DNA from: Phycisphaerales bacterium
GTDB taxonomy: Bacteria > Planctomycetota > Phycisphaerae > Phycisphaerales > UBA1924
Direction of reading: 5' to 3'
Assembly: GCA_026647565.1 (NCBI GenBank)
Contig: JAPKGU010000002.1
Coordinates: 1-64,000, forward strand
Length of the DNA: 64,000 nt
The notes under the pieces are model-generated. The model did not search any database. It saw only the letters and a program-made list of their open reading frames with translations, and had not been told where the DNA came from. The position numbers and the translations under genes were made by a program. Positions 63,182-64,000 of this stretch are shown here, piece by piece; within the stretch, counting starts at the first letter, position 1; the number at the start of each line of letters is the position of its first letter.

Positions 63182-64000
63182 TCATTCGGCCTCGAACCCA
63201 TGACTCTTGAACTTGAGCACCCGGCAGTTCTCCGTCACAGCCCGCACCGTTGGCTGGTCAACTCCGTCAGGCACTTCAACCTGTATCTCAACGGTGACCA
63301 TGACATTCGCGTCCTTGAGTCCCGTGAGGTGGGATAGAACCTCCTGCGCGATGCGACCAGCGTCTCGCCCCAGCCGCGTCGCATCCACCTCTACCACACC
63401 GAAGAAGCGGGTCGGAGCCGAAGACGTTGCGCGACTAATTCCGGTGGTGGGAAGCCCGACCCCGCCAGAGCCCGGCACTGGCGGCGGCTCGCCTCCGACC
63501 TGCACACCGCTCGGGGGATCGCCTCCCGGCACAGGCACAGCGTCAGCCGTCTGCTGGCGGCTCGCCGTCTCCGACTTCACAACCAGACTCTTCCCATCCG
63601 CCACGACCATGTCGATGTTCGCCGTGCGCAAGCCAACAAATCGCTTCTTCTTGTCGTCGTAGAAGTCGGCATACCCGAAGCCCTCACTCTGCCATGTCAA
63701 TCTGCTCACGCCGTCTCGCACGGCGTCGAGCAGGACCTGAGGAGACTTCACCCGAGGCAGATACAGGTACTGCGCGAAGTCGTCAACGAGTTGTTTCACC
63801 GAGACACTCTCGCCCCGCCAAAGGGGAACTCGATCCAATTCCATCCGCAGGAGCGTCCCGGCGTATCGAGTCGCCAGGCCACCATCGTTGATGAGCTTCT
63901 TCGACGCACGAGGCGCAAGCCAGTCCGCCCCTTGCAGACGAACCTCGCTCCACTCGACCGGTGCTTGTGTGCTCGGTTGTCCCGGCACGAGCAGCCACTG
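63182..64000 (-). CDS. DUF499 family ATPase, C-terminal part (partial, 5' end outside window)
   Basis: The frame is open to the right edge. The visible 272 or so residues match the C-terminus of DUF499 proteins: EWSEVRLQGADWLAPRASKKL, RMELDRVPLWRGESVSVKQL, FAQYLYLPRVKSP, FGYADFYDDKKKRFVGLR, RIAQEVLSHLTGL and a final TENCRVLKFKSHGFE. A Pro/Gly-rich linker lies in the middle. The family are large P-loop ATPases found in defence islands with DUF1156 methyltransferases, DUF3780 and helicases; those partners would lie to the right of the window. Confidence 0.82.
   Translation of the reverse strand, partial: QWLLVPGQPSTQAPVEWSEVRLQGADWLAPRASKKLINDGGLATRYAGTLLRMELDRVPLWRGESVSVKQLVDDFAQYLYLPRVKSPQVLLDAVRDGVSRLTWQSEGFGYADFYDDKKKRFVGLRTANIDMVVADGKSLVVKSETASRQQTADAVPVPGGDPPSGVQVGGEPPPVPGSGGVGLPTTGISRATSSAPTRFFGVVEVDATRLGRDAGRIAQEVLSHLTGLKDANVMVTVEIQVEVPDGVDQPTVRAVTENCRVLKFKSHGFEAE

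Overview
The window reads as a stretch of chromosome from a high-GC planctomycete, most likely of the Phycisphaerae/Phycisphaerales type. The evidence is N-terminal surface-protein motifs of the planctomycete kind (LEPRRLLA, LEQRTVLA), a C-terminal dockerin-like tail (DYNGSGD...DVNGD...), several Hanks-type kinases joined to TPR, WD40-like or membrane segments, and a full MoxR/DUF58/Bat operon. No rRNA, intact tRNA or CRISPR array was found. Gene calls rest on reading protein motifs, overlaps and ribosome binding sites; no database search was run.

Layout. 1-4036: the C-terminal TPR part of a protein kinase running off the left edge, and a convergent CHAD-Ppx/GppA-HD fusion linked to polyphosphate/ppGpp metabolism. 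4279-11789: a compact cluster of a periplasmic adaptor, a DUF3467 protein, a GAF-HlyD fusion, a PqqD-like/M50/HlyD fusion and a short second SecA; it looks like a dedicated export system and is the best candidate here for something undescribed. 11910-20602: moxR, DUF58, a lipoprotein, and batA, B, C, D and E, almost all joined by overlapping start and stop codons. 20610-25056: two divergent surface proteins, one carrying a cyclophilin domain, sharing the same C-terminal repeat module. 25147-33188: infC with a non-canonical ATC start, a tail-anchored kinase, elbB, an amino-acid permease fused to a Usp domain, and a UvrD/PcrA helicase. 33243-39440: the mutagenesis cassette dnaE2-imuB-imuA with a SRAP/YedK gene upstream and three TGATCGG half-sites at the imuA start. 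39682-41688: a secreted propeller protein.

42167-53815: a chemotaxis operon in the order cheX, cheY, PilZ-FapA, cheA, cheW, a putative porin, an MCP, cheR, cheD, cheY, cheX, cheB. Its two CheX-type phosphatases probably do the work of CheZ. 53930-56470: a sialidase-like protein and a secreted FGE-sulfatase-domain protein with a dockerin-like tail.

56531-64000 is an accessory, mobile region. It holds two copies of a REP-associated transposase unit (one intact, one with an in-frame deletion), a kinase with a beta-propeller, two direct repeats that each begin with the 3' half of a tRNA-Pro gene, an RHS remnant next to an AT-rich immunity-like gene, three copies of an 18-bp palindrome, and the edge of a likely defence island (a TIR protein with Zn-binding cysteines and the C-terminus of a DUF499 ATPase).
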